Positions 44,651-57,260 of a stretch of 64,000 bases of DNA are shown piece after piece. Every line of letters starts with the position of its first letter. Position 1 is the stretch's first letter. The notes under the pieces were generated by a model, which was not told the origin of the DNA, did not search any database, and was given only the letters and a program-made list of their open reading frames with translations. Where the stretch lies: assembly GCA_033439265.1 (NCBI GenBank), contig JAVTVX010000030.1, forward strand, positions 8,877,774 to 8,941,773, written 5' to 3'. The position numbers and the translations under genes are program-made. The DNA is from Dillenia suffruticosa (lineage: Eukaryota > Streptophyta > Magnoliopsida > Dilleniales > Dilleniaceae).

Positions 44651-45388
44651 TACGAGGATGAGATATTTGTTGTTCCAAGGAAAGTGGAAGCCATATCGAA
44701 GTGGGAGGGACCTAAGAATGTCACAGATGTGAGCAGTTTCCTCAGATTGGTAGGATACTACCGGAGGTTTGTTGAAAAATTCTCCAAGATTGTAACTCCA
44801 TTGTCTAACTTGACTCGAAAGGGAATCAAATTTGAGTGGGGTGATAAATGCGAAGATAGTTTTCAAGAACTCAAGAAGAGGCTCACATTCTCTCCAATTC
44901 TTACCTTCCCTACTAATGGTGGTGATTATATAGTGTTTAGTGATGTTACCCAACAAGGGTAGGGTTGTATGTTGATGCAAAATAAGCGGGTGATTGCTTA
45001 TGTCTCTCAGGAATTGAAAAAGCACGAGTTGAATTATCCCACGCATGACTTGGAGTTAGACATCATTATATTTGCATTGAACATATGGCGACACTATTTA
45101 TATAGGGCTACGTGCAAGATCTTCATTGACCATAAAAGTTTTAAATACTTTCTCACTCAAAAGGAGCTAAATTTGACACAACGGATGTTGTTAGAATTAA
45201 TCAAGAATTACGACTTAGATTACCACCCAGGTAAAGAAAATGCAGTCACAAATACCCTAAGCCACAAGTCTTCTTATTCGGCACCTCATGAGAGTTCTTA
45301 TCTCTCATGCTTGGTAGGATTTCGTATACTTGGAGTCAAGTTGGCCAATGATGATGATGGTACACTTTTGACCAAATTCGAAGTGTGA
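44651..45388 (+). pseudogene. Gypsy RT end and RNase H
   Basis: Two frames separated by a stop at 44960. The first (44627-44962) has SFLRLVGYYRRFVEKFS and FEWGDKCEDSFQELK. The second (44969-45388) has RVIAYVSQELKKHELNYPTHDLEL and YLYRATCKIFIDHKSFKY, and ends in the linker to integrase. This is the usual gypsy RNase H block. One stop removes the start of the domain. Confidence 0.85.
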
Positions 45389-46200
45389 CCAATATTAGTG
45401 AACTGTATTAGAGAGCTCCAAGCAACCAATGAGGAATAAAAAAGCATAATAGAGAAGGTTCACAAGGGTGAATGTGGTGAGTTTCATATCCAGGAGGACA
45501 ACATGGTGGTATATGGGAAATGATTTTGTTTTCCTAACAATGATGAACTTCGGAGGGCCATAGTTGAAGAGGCATACTCATCGGCTTATATGATGTATCT
45601 CGGGAGTACTAAGATGTACCAACCCATTAAGCAAACTTATTGGTGGTCAGGATTGAAGAAGAAGATAGTTGAGTTTGTAACTAAGTGTCTTGTATGTCAA
45701 CAAGTCAAAGCTGAACATTAAAAACCCACGGTGTCCTTCAACCATTACCAATTCCCGAGTAGAAATGAGAACACATTACCATGGATTTTGTGGTGGAATT
45801 GCCATGTATTCTGAGCCGTTATAATGCCATTTGGGTGATAGTAAACCGACTCACAAAATTAGTCCATTTCCTTCTGATTCAAAATACCTACTCTTTAGAG
45901 AGATTGACCAAACTGTACAGTGATGTAATCGTGAGGTTTCATGGAGTTCCATCGTTTATTGTCTCTGATCATGATTCTATATTCACCTCTTGATTTTGGC
46001 CAAAACTGAAAGAGTTCTTAGGGACTAAGTTGAACTTTAGTACCGCTTTCTTTTCTCGAACTAATGGACAATCGAAATGAATGATTCAAACCTTAAAAGA
46101 CATGCTTAGGGCATATGTGATGGACTTCCAAGAGAGTTGGGATAGACACCGCCCACTAATTGAATTCGCATACAATAACACTTATCAGATTAGTATTAGG
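45389..46200 (+). pseudogene. Gypsy integrase core (decayed)
   Basis: The pieces include a zinc-binding region (MYQPIKQTYWWSG, KCLVCQQVKAEH) with the first histidine changed. The core follows with MDFVVELP (first Asp) and VSDHDSIF (second Asp). The third acidic residue (NGQSE in relatives) reads NGQSK followed by a stop. Integrase is inactive. Confidence 0.8.
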
Positions 46201-46249
46201 ATGAGGTCGGTGAGAGAATGATAGAAAATATAGAATTGATTGAGACCAC

Positions 46250-46734
46250 TATAGACAAAGTAAAAATAATCCAAGAAAGAATGAAGGCGGCCAAGACTGA
46301 CGAAAAGTTATGCTGATAAGAGAAGATGACCTTTGGATTTCTTTATAGGGGACATGGTTTTTTTTAAAATCTCACATTGGAAGGGAGTAATCTAGTTCTA
46401 GAAAAGAGGAAAGTTGAATCCTCGTTATGTTGGCCCTTTCAAGATCATTGAAAGGATAAGAAATGCGGCCTACCATTTGGAGTTACCCCTAGATTTGATA
46501 AAATTCCATGATGTATTCTATGTGTCAATGTTAAAGAAATATTTGTCAAATCCTTCACATGTTTTAGAAACTCCAACGATTAAACTAAGGGCAGACTTGA
46601 GTTTCAAAATTCAACTCGTAGCTATACTTGTCACCAAATTAAGAAATTGTGGGACTAACAAGTCCATATTGTTAAGATCAAGTGGAAAAGCGATTGGGTC
46701 GAAGAAGAGACTTGGGAACCCAAAGATACAATGA
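46250..46734 (+). pseudogene. Gypsy integrase C-terminal part
   Basis: The frame includes GDMVFFKISHWKGV, then KRGKLNPRYVGPFKIIERI and LIKFHDVFYVSMLKKY, the conserved C-terminal block of chromovirus integrase. A clear chromodomain is not visible in what remains. A deletion is visible after YNNTYQIS at 46190-46210. Confidence 0.8.
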
Positions 46735-46816
46735 AAAAGTAATATCCTCATCTCTTTGAGATATGATTTTTGTATTTAAATTTTGAGGATAAAATTTATT
46801 TTAGGGGATTAATAAT

Positions 46817-46968
46817 TGTAACACCACAAAGGACAAAAAAAGAGGTAAAGAAATGACAAAAAAAAAGAGAAAAAAACTCCACCCCACATATCTCTCTCCC
46901 ACTCCCCACTTCCTCGCCCTCTCTCCTCTCACCTGAAACCCACCCCTCCCTCACACTTGCCATCTTGG

Positions 46969-47000
<32 letters not shown>

Positions 47001-48906
47001 TTCCCCCTCTCCCCGCTTCCTCCAATTTAACCAAATATCCCCAAACACCCATAAATTTGAACTCCAGACCCTTCAACAAAACCCCTAGAAGGTTGAATTT
47101 AAGGGAAGATTCAAGTTTTCCTAGAGAAAGAAAACACAGGGTTTAAAGTGGTTCAAGTTTTTCTTCCTTCATCTTAAATTTGAGTGTATTTTACTAGTAT
47201 ATAAGCCTTATGTTGAGATTGAAAAAATAAAGTTTAGGGTTTAGATCTATATTATATATAATGTTAAAATTTACGAAAATTTTGAAAGGGGAATTCTTTT
47301 TCTAGATTGGTGATATGATTTGATCAAATTAGATAATGGATTTTCGAATTTGGAAAAATTGGAGTTTGGGTTGTGAGGAGAATATTGATTTTCCTTAATA
47401 TTAGTTTGTGATTAAGTGATAAATGTGAGCATATTATCTTAGGATTAAGACAATTGGAATTCAATGAGGAGAAAATCATTAATTTGGACTTGAATTGGGA
47501 GTGATTACCCTCCCAAAAGATGAATGGATACATAATTATGATTTTGAATGAGAAAATATTTTATTTGATTTTACAAATATTTTAAAAATTGATTTATAAA
47601 TTAGTTTGTGATCGTAAAATATCCAAAAAGGGAGTTTGGAATAAAAAAGCATCCAAATATTTTATTAAAATAATGTGCCATATTTATTAATTTATATTGA
47701 ATATGTTGGCATTTAACTCATGTTTGAAAAACGTTTGAATGATTATGGTACACTTTGATATATATTATGAGATTTATGAAATTGTGCTTGAATGTATAAT
47801 CTAATGGCTATACTCATCCCCCACGGTATCGCCCGATAGAGCAACGTGGTTATAGGGCATTTGTCTTAGGAGATAGTCTCGCTCGAGAGGTATTTTCAAG
47901 ATCATTATTATTATTTTTCAAACTAGTTTGGTACCACACCAATGAAGGCCCGAACCAACACCAAGATTGGGGACATTTGTGAGTTAAAAAAGTATGAAAA
48001 CCCTTGGCGGTCCCGTCTTTGGTCGCGGTAGATCATTGTCGGGAGCTATAATTTTGGCAATCCCATGATTTTGGAAAAATTATGGATATGATTGAATGTA
48101 TATGATTTATTCATTATGAATATTGAATTTTATTTGAAAAATTTTATATTTGATGATGAATTTTGAATTTTTTTCATGGATATGGTAATATGATTTTGAG
48201 ATTATTGTTTGACATATCCACAATCATCTCTCATTTAATTTCTCATTTAATTTATAACATGTTATTCATTTACTGAGTACTGTTATATACTCATCTTTCT
48301 TATTTTAATTTTTCACAAAGAAAACTTAGACCAAAATATTGTTAGTATTAGTATCTCGAGACAAGATCATCTCGAAGGAGTCATTGTCGGTACTAGTTGT
48401 CTTGATTTCTTTTTTTTGAGGATTTTAGATGGACCCCTTTGAGACATTTTTGTATAAACTCATTTGGGAACTTATTTAACTTTCGTATTTTTTTTGAATT
48501 TTTTTTAGTTGGAATTGCATAACTTATATTGAAAATCTTCACTTTTCTTTCTTGAAATTTACTTGAAAATTGTTTTTGTGGCATTGGATATGGATTCCTT
48601 GAATAGGGATTTATTTTATATTTTGTAGATTTGATTGGAATGGCCTGACTGGCCTTATGCATATATTTAGATTTGAATGGTTGGATTGGCCTTGTGCATG
48701 CATGTTTTGAACACAGATGGATTAGGTTGATCGTTTTGTTTTGTGATGAATGCTTGTTGATTTGTTTGGAAATGTTAGATTATTTTGAAAAATGGATGAA
48801 TATCGATGATTGTTTTGCAACATTTTGGTGTACAGGTTAGGCTCACCCACATTTTGAGATAACGCATCGGTTGTCGCATACTCAATCTGAGGGTCGAGGT
48901 GTGACA
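46817..48906 (+). mobile_element. Gypsy 3' LTR (about 2.1 kb)
   Basis: This starts TGTAACACC after a purine-rich aggggatt stretch and ends GGTGTGACA, the paired ends typical of Del/Tekay-type LTRs. It contains a CT microsatellite and polypyrimidine block at 46890-47010. Open frames within it have no recognisable features. Confidence 0.75.
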
Positions 48907-49259
48907 ATGAGCCATTGCACAAGCCAAGCCACAGGCCAGACCTTAGAAATTGTGTCATGTACTAGGCCAAGTCAAGTTAAACTTTGTTCAAGTTGACTCG
49001 CAAATTCAACACAGAGAAAAAATTATGAAGGTCAACACAAGCATGGCACAGGTCATGACACACAACGCATGCCACGACATAGGCCACAATATAGAGTATA
49101 AGTCACATGCTAGGCCAGGTCAACTTACACATTGCATCAAATTGACTTGCATATTTTTAGAATAATTTAAGTGAGTTCAAAATCAAGTCGACCTAGGAAA
49201 CATATACAGTCAACCTATACATGTGTATGCAGGGATTATTCAATTATTCTTTTATTTTT
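48907..49259. other. Unassigned region with loose repeats
   Basis: This contains several variants of aggccaagtcaa, ggtcaac and aagttgact. No gene or element end is recognised. Confidence 0.4.
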
Positions 49260-49524
49260 TGTAGAATTATTCAAAAATTAAGATTTCATGGACTTTTCTA
49301 GTGTATACAGGGATTCTCAAGTGTGTGCCCGAGGTCTTACCAAGGCTAGCCACTTGCAGACACCTTGGGCACATAGGCCCTCTTCTACAAAGATGACCAT
49401 CACCTTTTAAGGCAATGCTGGCAAAACCAAATTGGGTTATAGAAAAATAAAAATATGGGAAAGAAAAAATGAACGAGTCTCTAAAAAATTACAAAAAAAA
49501 TCTGCACTTATCCATGCTCTTGCA
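49260..49524 (+). mobile_element. Short copia-type LTR (265 bp)
   Basis: This starts TGTAGAATTATTC and ends CTTGCA, followed by a primer-binding site at about 49530-49542 (TTTGGTATCAGAA). It matches 2450-3039 of unit A with a deletion of about 300 bp in the middle. Confidence 0.65.
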
Positions 49525-49529
49525 ACAAA

Positions 49530-49542
49530 TTTGGTATCAGAA
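49530..49542 (+). other. Copia primer-binding site
   Basis: TTTGGTATCAGAA matches the initiator-methionine tRNA site of copia elements and follows an LTR end. Confidence 0.7.
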
Positions 49543-49589
49543 CCTTATGATGCAAAAGAGTTTTTGCAAGATTTGAAATAGAGATTACA

Positions 49590-50002
49590 AGTTCTTCTAT
49601 CATAAACTTCAGCCCAGTTCAAATCCCTATTTTTATAGGGGAAATTATAATTTCTAATATGTCAAAGTGAAGACTCTTCTTGTGTCATTAGATATGTGGG
49701 AGCTCATAGAAAATGGGCTTGATGACTTTAACGATAGCTCAGGGGAAAGGAAATAAGAGAGAAGAAGCACATTAATGCAGTTGTTCTTTCCATGATTCAG
49801 AGGGAAGTTTTAGATATAACTTTTACCAGAATCATGAGAGCGGCAAAAGAGAAACATGCATGGAACATTTATGTATGTTTATTAGAAGGGAGTTTGAGAA
49901 TATTAGAATAAAAGAAAATGAATTGCTATAAAAGTTTTCCACTAGATTAATTGAATTAGTAAACCAAATGAAGCCCAATGGTGAGGTGATTTTTGATAAA
50001 TG
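49590..50002 (+). pseudogene. Copia gag fragment (different subfamily from the unit relics)
   Basis: Across two frames: SIPIFIGE, a decayed NVKMKTLL-like stretch, DMWELIENGLDDFN near 49690-49735, HINAVVLSMIQREVLDI, then RREFENIRIKENELL and FSTRLIELVNQMKPNGEVI. These are Gag landmarks of another copia clade. It is cut at 50002 by the inverted LTR piece. Confidence 0.75.
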
Positions 50003-51720
50003 GAACAGGGCCAATGTGCCCAAGCCCCCTACAAGAAATGCACAAGTAGTGGCTAGCCTTCGTGCAACCTCGTGCACGCACTTAAGAATGCATGCATGCA
50101 CTAGAAAAGTCCAAGAAATCTTAATCTTTGAATAATTCTACTAAAAAGAAGAGAATAAGTATACTCATTTTTATTGTTACCATCTATGTATGAAATATTT
50201 GGTATCTATACATCAAATAATGTGTTTGAAGAAAATGAATTTATGATTTATATATGTTTATTCTTAATATTGTTTTGACACAATAAATGCTAAATAATTT
50301 AGCATTTTTAAATTGAAACCGATAATTCATTTTATTTTATTCATAACATTGTTTGAGAAAAATGCATGTATAATTTGTAAATCATTATTCTTATTGCACT
50401 TACTCTACTAAGTTTTATGTCTTGGTTTCCAAACTTATAATTGGTAACTACTATCTACTGTTGAGTTTAAGAGGGGCTGTTAAAAGAATAACATTAAAAT
50501 ATTCTATCCTATGTTAAGCAATAATTCTAAACCAATTCAATCGAATAATCCAAAATTATTTCTCCTTCCCTTGTTTCCAAACTTGTTATCTATGATACCA
50601 TTTTAAGTTTGAAGGGGGTGTTCATCATAAATAATTGTTGAATAATCTATCTTATGTTAGGGAGTAATTTCAGAATATTCTTTTAAATGATATTTCATTT
50701 AATTTTTTTCCTTTGAATACTTATTTTACAAAATCACAAATTCGGCCTCTCTATTGACATTGGCGGATATATAAACCCATTCAAGTGAGTATTGAACCCA
50801 AACAATAATTATTGCAATTATTTTTAGTGGGAAAAATAGACTCCTAGTTTGTTTAAGCAAGAGAGAAGATTGAGAAACAGCACTTTAAATCTATTCTTGT
50901 GATAGCTTTTATTTTTGAGATGCTTATGGGGCATTCAAATGCAAGTTTTGTTGCATGCTATGCAAAATGCTTCATCCCTTGCCTTATAAGGGATAATCCA
51001 TTTATAATTGTGACAAAACGTGTGCCCCAATGTATCGGAAAGAGCTCTTCTGTGCAAGGCATCACAAAAGACACCGATTACTTCTGTAGGCTTGGTTGTG
51101 CTTCCACTCTGTGCACGAAACTGAGTACTGAGCAAGATCTAGGTGGGTAGTAATTTCACTATCTCTATCACTTTATTAATTTTGTGAGTAACATAACATA
51201 TTCATATTTTCACAACTGAAGAGAAGGTGGCAAGTTGCGTGGACACTTGCTCTAGTACATGTCGGCTCTACTGATTCAACTTGTCGCTACATGCAACAAT
51301 TTGGGTAGTTCTCAAGTTATAGCCCATGTGTTTTGTAATGAATAAATGTCATTTTGAATTCTAAGATATCTCCTACTAGATGATTTGGATGACGAACAAA
51401 AATTTTCTTCATTATATTTGTTCGAGTAATGCAAATGATGAATAAATATATTTTCATTATATCTGTTCAGATTATGTAGACAATGAATAACATATGTTGT
51501 TCACTCAATATAATGTATGTTTGGTAGGAATTTTGCATTAATTTTGTGTAATGAGTCTCATATTGTACTAGGGTTTCGGTAATTATCTTGACAAGGAAAC
51601 TTATAGGGGGAATAAAAATATTTTAACAAAAAGATGCTGATCTAATTAGCACAGATTTTCATAACTTTTGAAAAGTTCATTGAGATGGTTTGCGAGGGTA
51701 TTGAATACAATCAAGAGGAG
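50003..51720 (-). repeat. Inverted old copy of the gene unit
   Basis: Read on the minus strand the order is a gag fragment (about 51720-51600), then the thionin-like gene (antisense, so plus in the window), then a shared flanking region, then the LTR-like piece (50147-50003). It is the same order as unit A but more divergent. Confidence 0.7.
50869..51274 (+). pseudogene. Thionin-like gene copy H (diverged, dead)
   Basis: Plus strand: exon 1 is 50869-51142, the 73-nt intron is 51143-51215 and exon 2 is 51216-51274, the same lengths as in the other copies. The start codon is ATT instead of ATG. The intron's acceptor AG is AA. Two of the cysteines in the middle of exon 1 are replaced (the LCGIKC block reads IIVTKR). 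A TATA-like box (50767-50775) and the polyadenylation signal (51341-51346) remain. An open frame from a GTG at 50899 to 51150 exists, but plants would not be expected to start there. Confidence 0.85.
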
Positions 51721-51775
51721 TCAATTGGTTCTATTGCACTTTTTTGATGATTTGGAAGATTTTTTAATTGTAGAG

Positions 51776-52277
51776 TGTAGGTAAATATGTCCACGTAGGG
51801 GCATTTATCTCAATGGTAAAAAATCTTTTAAATTTAAATTTGAAATTAAGGGATAATGGGTGGTTAACCCATTATGCCCACTTCCCCAATTAACTCCCCA
51901 ATAAAACTTACGTGTGTGTTTTATATTCTTCCTCAATTGAGATTAGAGAACAATTCACAATGATAGTGTGAGCACACAATCTTGAGAGAATATAAAGTTT
52001 TGAGTAAACACATATTCTCTAGAGAGATTGATTGAGGGTTTAGGAAAATTTTTAAGGAATTTTTATGTTATTTCATCACCGGATTTAGGGTTACGGTATT
52101 GTAATATTGTGGTGATAACTTATTTGGCGTGATTATCATCCCGACTACGAGATCTTCGAGAAAGTTTCATGGTTACTAGATTGTCTGTAATTATTCACTA
52201 AGATATACCTATAAACTTAATCTTTTAATTGTTTTGAAAAACCATTATGTTTTTGTTTGTAATAATTAAATCTAATA
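51776..52277 (+). mobile_element. Copia-2 5' LTR (502 bp)
   Basis: This starts TGTAGGTAAATATG and ends TCTAATA (the partner ends TCTAACA). A primer-binding site (gtagtatcagagt) follows at 52278-52290. Confidence 0.85.
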
Positions 52278-53418
52278 GTAGTATCAGAGTGATCGTCAGA
52301 TTTAATAAAAATTTTTTTAGAATTTTTCGAGTATAAAAATGTTGGATAAAAAAAATTTTCGACTTTGGATTACGGATGACTTTTGTGAATCCAATTATAC
52401 CACGATATTACTCATAATTTATGGATCACGAAAATAATTTTTTCTTAATTTTTGGAGCATGTTAAGACCATGAAATATGATATCAAAGTTTTCAGCTCTT
52501 AATAGTACTGGAAACATAAAACCTTAGATTTATCACGTTAGAAGACAAATTGACCAATGAAATTGGTATATATGCGTTCCTCATTCGCTGATCTATATTT
52601 TGACATATATATTGCATATTGTTGTCGCCGAAAATGAGGTTTTCTAATATGGCCGCAAAGAGCCAAGATTTTGGACACTTGATTCGCCGATATTATGACT
52701 TGAATCTCCCAAAAATCAAATTAAGAATGACATGGTAAAGTCCAATTTCATTTTCCAGATGAGATTAGTATCAAAAAAGTCACTGAAATCTAGTTTCCAG
52801 CAATTGGGTCATAAGGACCCGGTTGCAGGTCCATCGAACGAGGAAGAACCACCCGAAACCCGCAGGTGTATGCATTACACGTGCACAAAGGCGCGTCATG
52901 CAAGAGGGGTGCTGGCACATGAAGTTCACATACACAAAGGCGCATGGATAGGGGTGGACTATCCGGGGTGGATCTGACCTAGATCTGTGTCCGACCCACG
53001 TCCTAACCTAGTTCACGAATCAGGTGATGTTGTCCAGGTGCGTGAGAGCATATGAGAGATGCGCCACGCATCTGGCATATGCACCAGACTTCCACCGGCA
53101 CGTGCCAACATATGGAGGAGCATGGGACTCCGGGAGGCGCATCAGGCTGTCCTAAATCAAATTTTTTAATTTTTTGAAGGTTCCACATCTATTAATATGA
53201 CTATTTATGAAATTTTGTAAACCGAATCCAAGTCTGAATGGTGAGATACAATCCTGAATTATGGTGTATGGCGTCTGTTGACTCATATGCTCACTTTGGA
53301 ATCTATTCTTTAATCATTTAAGATTTGTTGATTCGTAGGATGCACAAAATTGTGAAAATAAGCATCATATGTCACTAACATCTCTTTGTTCTGTGTGACA
53401 AAGACAATAGCTGCAACA
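52278..53418 (+). mobile_element. Copia-2 primer-binding site and leader
   Basis: TAGTATCAGAG matches the initiator tRNA site with one change. About 1.1 kb of non-coding leader follows, GC-richer at 52790-53150, as in the Copia-1 leader. Confidence 0.7.
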
Positions 53419-54235
53419 AAAACTGTCATGTTAGATCTCGTAAAGGTAAACAAACTGAATGGTGACAATTATTAGATTTGGCATCGAAAGGTTTAGTTTA
53501 TCTTCAAGAAACAAGAACTTGCAGAGGTTCTACAGCACAAGATGAAGGACCCGGGGTAGGGTACCATGCCTCAAGCGAGACAGGATCAAGATGCATTTCG
53601 TGCATGGAAGAGCAAGGATGGCCAGGCTAGGGCAATCCTTCTGAGCAACATGTACGACGATATGATCCCAGTTTATGAGCAATATCTCAGTTAACTCCTA
53701 AGTTGATGATAATGACCTATAGTTTATTACCGATAAGAAGAGACCAGATCATAGCATGAAACAGTATCTTATATATATGTCGAGTATGATCGCCTCTTTG
53801 AAAAATATAGGGGAGCTACTATCGGATAAGTTTCAAGTATTAGGAGTGATTCAGTCTCTACCTGACTCCAGGGAGATTATTAAGACCTACCTCACATACA
53901 TTGAGAGTATTTGTACTTTCATGGATGTGAGTAGGCACTCTGAGCTCGAGGAGGAGCACTAGGAGGTGGCTACATCTATTTTGGATCATGCTTACACTGT
54001 AGAGTCGAGTAAAGGCTCCGGGGTACCAAGCGCAAATAGCGCAAGCATGACAAGAAGATCAGAGGCCAAAGCAAGAAGAAGTAATCTGTCAAAACCGGCA
54101 ATAAAGGACAAAAGTGCAGGAAAAGGGAGCTCGATAAAAGCAATGTCAAGTGCTAGGTATGTGGTAAGTTTAGGCATTTCGCTCATGAGTGTAGTGAGTA
54201 GAAGGTATGTCCTTTTTCTTTATATGGTCTAAGTT
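53419..54235 (+). pseudogene. Copia-2 gag
   Basis: The frames read VMLDLVKVNKLNGDNY, WHRKV, FRAWKSKDGQARAILLSNMYDD, then from 53756 MKQYLIYMSSMIASLKNIGE and FQVLGVIQSLPDS. A decayed knuckle with VCGKFRHFAHEC lies near 54155-54190. Stops at several points. Confidence 0.85.
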
Positions 54236-54830
54236 TTATTTCTTCCACTGTGATGCTCACTGACTCCTCTCCTTTGAGAATTGTAGACTTAGGAGTCATA
54301 GACCATATAGCTCGCGATAGGAGCATGTCTATAGAGTTCCACAAATTGAGTTTCTATGCGAGGAGGCTATATGTAAAGAACGGAACATTTGTAGCTGTAA
54401 GAGGGATTGGTACATGCAAGATGGTGCTATAAAGTAACCAAATCGTATACTCACATGATGTTTTGTATGCTCTCGAGATTCGACGGAATCTTGTATCTGT
54501 ATTTTGTCTTGATTAATTAGGATATTATGTTTTGTTGGGAAACTCTAGAGTTTCTATTTCATATGACAATTCTTTGATAAGTACTGGTTTAGTCCGAGAT
54601 GGACTATTTGCATTGGATATGGTTTCATTTAATGTCATTTCTCATTTATCTCCCATTGTATTTACATTTGATAGCGTAGTTGATGATGTTTCTATTTAGT
54701 ATAGTAAACTTGGCTACATAGGGCAAGAAAGGATGAACCGATTAGCTACGAGTAGCCTATTAGGCCTGTTACTTGGGTCGAGTTGTCCCTAAGCGAGTTT
54801 TGCCTAGTTGGCAAAGTAATAAGGAAACTA
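54236..54830 (+). pseudogene. Copia-2 protease and pre-integrase region
   Basis: LRIVDLGVIDHIARD is the active-site region with the catalytic DSGA altered to DLGV. RRLYVKNGTFVAVRGIG follows, then the SHDVLYALEIRRNLVSV landmark near 54450-54500. A decayed pre-integrase segment follows to about 54830. Confidence 0.8.
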
Positions 54831-54859
54831 TTTGGAAAGGCAATAAGAGTTGGGACTCC

Positions 54860-55680
54860 ATTGTAGTTGATCTACTCTAATATTTGTGGGCCTATAAATG
54901 TGAGAATGCGAAATGGAACCAAGTATTTCATTATGTTTGTAAACAGTTACATATGTTTCGGTTACGTTTATCTGATCTCGCGCAAGTCTAAGGTATCGAA
55001 TTGATTCAGGAGGTTTATTAATGAGGTTGAGAATTAGTTAGACTTGAAAGTGAAGACTCTTACAACCGATCAAGAGCGCAAGTATCTGTCTGAGTAGTTT
55101 AAAGAGTTCTATTTCGAGAAGAGCATTACGAGACGGTTGACTATGCCTACTACTCCCCAACAGAACAGAATAGTTTAGAGAAAGAATAGGACTCTGTTGG
55201 AGATGGTGAGGTCTATGATGATATAGGCCAATTTGTCCATGTCCCAATGGGATAATGCATTATTGACTGCTTTTGATAGGAAGGTAGCCTGACCCTAACC
55301 ACTTGATGCAATGAGAATGTGTAGCATATGATCGCGATTCCTTACATCCACACGGCAGGTTAGGCTCGCGAAAAAATAAGTGTATCTTTATAAGATACTT
55401 TAAACATTTCAAGGGACATGTGTTCCTTGATGAGCATACAGATAGTATAGTCATTGAGATTGAGTCTCGTGATGACACATTCCTGAAAAATGATTTCCCT
55501 AAGAGAGGTAAAATCAATCGGGACTTCACCTTCTATGAAATGGGTAAGCCTAACAGCTTAGTTGAGCCTAGCAGTGGGACTCAAGAATCCGTTATAGATC
55601 TGGGTCTTAGTGGAAGTGGCCCATTTAGAGGTGAGGAGGCTCCTCTTCATAAGAGTAGTCAGAGACAAGTACCCTGACAC
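54860..55680 (+). pseudogene. Copia-2 integrase (decayed)
   Basis: The pieces are YFIMFVNSYICFGYVYLISRKS near 54925-54990, a broken QQNRIV-like segment near 55155, and the end of integrase at 55400-55560 (VFLDEHTDSIVIEIESRDDTFLKNDFP). Many stops and frame changes. The DDE residues cannot all be read. Confidence 0.75.
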
Positions 55681-55844
55681 CATTTTCTAATTGAGGATGA
55701 GATTCTCAATATGACTCTTAAAGATGATGAGGAGCCCAAAACATTTAAGGAGACTCTTGAGAGTCCTATAAAGGACCAATAGTTGAAGGTCATGCAGGAG
55801 GAGTGAAATCCATGAGAGTTAGGACGTAGTTGACTTACCTGAGG

Positions 55845-56650
55845 ATAAAAAGGTAATTGGGAACAAGTGGGCTTTCAAAATCAAACAAAAAGATCGACAG
55901 ATCGGTAGAGAGATATAAGACCCATATGGTAGTTAAGGGTTACACGCGGAGAAAAAGCATTGACTACAAGGAGACTTTCTCTCCTATAGTTAAATTTATA
56001 TCGATTCGTTTACTTTTGACGATTATCGTGAATATGGATCTGGAGTTATACCAAATGGATATAAAGACTGTCATCCTTAATGGAATTTTGGATGAGGAGA
56101 TCTACATGGGGCAACCCTCTAGGTTCGTTCTAGTAGGTTAGGAAGATAAAATCTGTTAATTTCATAAGTAGATATACGATCTAAAGTAGTTATCCAGGCG
56201 GTGGTACTGAGATTTCATAAGAAGCTAATATCTTATGATTTTACAATGATCGAGAAGAATCATTGTGTCTATCTAATACGTTTTGATAACTCTTTTGTGA
56301 TCATATCTCTATATGTGGATAATACAATATTGGCTGGGAACAACATTAAGTATCTGATAACTATTAAGATATGATTATCATTGGGAAAGCTAAGTTCATC
56401 CTCAGAATTAAGATCCACAAGGATCACTCGAGACGGATGTTGACTTTTTCACTAAAGATCTACATTACAAAGATTCTCGAGTGCTTTGAGATGAGTGATT
56501 GTAATCCCATAGATACTCTTATCATCAAACGTGACGGCCTGAGTCTTGAGATGTGCTCGAAAACTCAAGAAGAAGTAAGGAAAATGAGCAAAATCCCTTG
56601 TTCGAATGCAATGGGAAGCTTAATATACGCGATATTATGAACACGACCAG
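55845..56650 (+). pseudogene. Copia-2 reverse transcriptase (decayed)
   Basis: At 55857-56141 the frame has SVERYKTHMVVKGYT, DYKETFSPIVKFISIRLLL, DLELYQMDIKTVILNG and EEIYMGQPS, clear copia RT blocks. The YVDD-type motif near 56310 reads LYVDNT, so it is altered. The frame at 56371-56640 gives the end of RT, with ICKI-type and MSDCNPIDT stretches. Confidence 0.85.
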
Positions 56651-56718
56651 ACCTTTGTTAAGCAGTTAGTCTGGTAAGTAGATATCAATCAAATCCTGGA
56701 AAGAGTCACTAGAGAGTA

Positions 56719-57260
56719 GTGAAAAATATTTTGAGATCTCTCAAGGGAACCGCAAGCCTCTCTATGTGTTACGAAGGAGGTGATTTGCATCTTGTAGGAC
56801 ATTCAGATGCCGATTGGGGTGGTGATCTGGATAAGCGCAAATTGACATCATATTTTGCTTTTTTGCTCAATGATGGTGCCATTTCTTGGTGCAGTAAGAA
56901 CAAACTTGTTTAGCTCTATCTACGATGGAGGCTAAGTTCGTAGCTTGCTCGATCACAGTCCAGGAGAGTGCTTGGCTCCGGAGACTATTGGATGACTTAG
57001 AGATTATGGCAAATAGTGGGAGGCCACTGATAATCTATTATGATAATCAAGCCACTATTGGTTATACTTGAGATCCTAAATATCATAGAAGGACCAAACA
57101 CATTGATACCATATACAACTTTGTGATAGACATTATCGAGAAAGTTGAAGTGACTATGTAGCATACTTCTACACACAGCATGGTGGCTAACCCATTCACC
57201 AAACCCATTGCTAGAAACTCTTTTGTAAGACATAGAGAGTCATTGGATTTGCATATATTT
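56719..57260 (+). pseudogene. Copia-2 RNase H (decayed)
   Basis: The frame at 56719-56913 has NILRSLKGTASLSMCYEG, VGHSDADWGGDLDKRKLTS and FLLNDGAISWCSK. The last part (SIMIIKPLLV-like and the KHIDT-like landmark) is in other frames up to 57230. Confidence 0.85.

Larger units (their letters stand above)
42641..48906 (+). mobile_element. Ty3/gypsy chromovirus-like retrotransposon, 5'-truncated
   Basis: Order: end of gag with zinc knuckle, protease, reverse transcriptase, RNase H, integrase, integrase C-terminus, polypurine tract, 3' LTR (46817-48906). The order and motifs fit plant Del/Tekay-type chromoviruses. No 5' LTR or start of gag is visible before 42641. Frames are broken in at least six places. 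Confidence 0.85.

Noticed and set aside
44600..45046. Minus-strand open frame of 148 residues
   Set aside because: It is the shadow of gypsy RT and RNase H coding on the plus strand.
49260..50150. The inverted similarity of 49260-49400 and 50003-50147 as terminal repeats of one DNA transposon
   Set aside because: A copia primer-binding site follows the left arm and the right arm belongs to the inverted gene unit, so an LTR fragment in each orientation explains it better.
50899..51150. Open frame beginning GTG in copy H, and the similar one in copy B (18074-18325)
   Set aside because: Plant genes do not normally start at GTG. The true start is ATT in H, and in B it is followed by a stop at codon 4.
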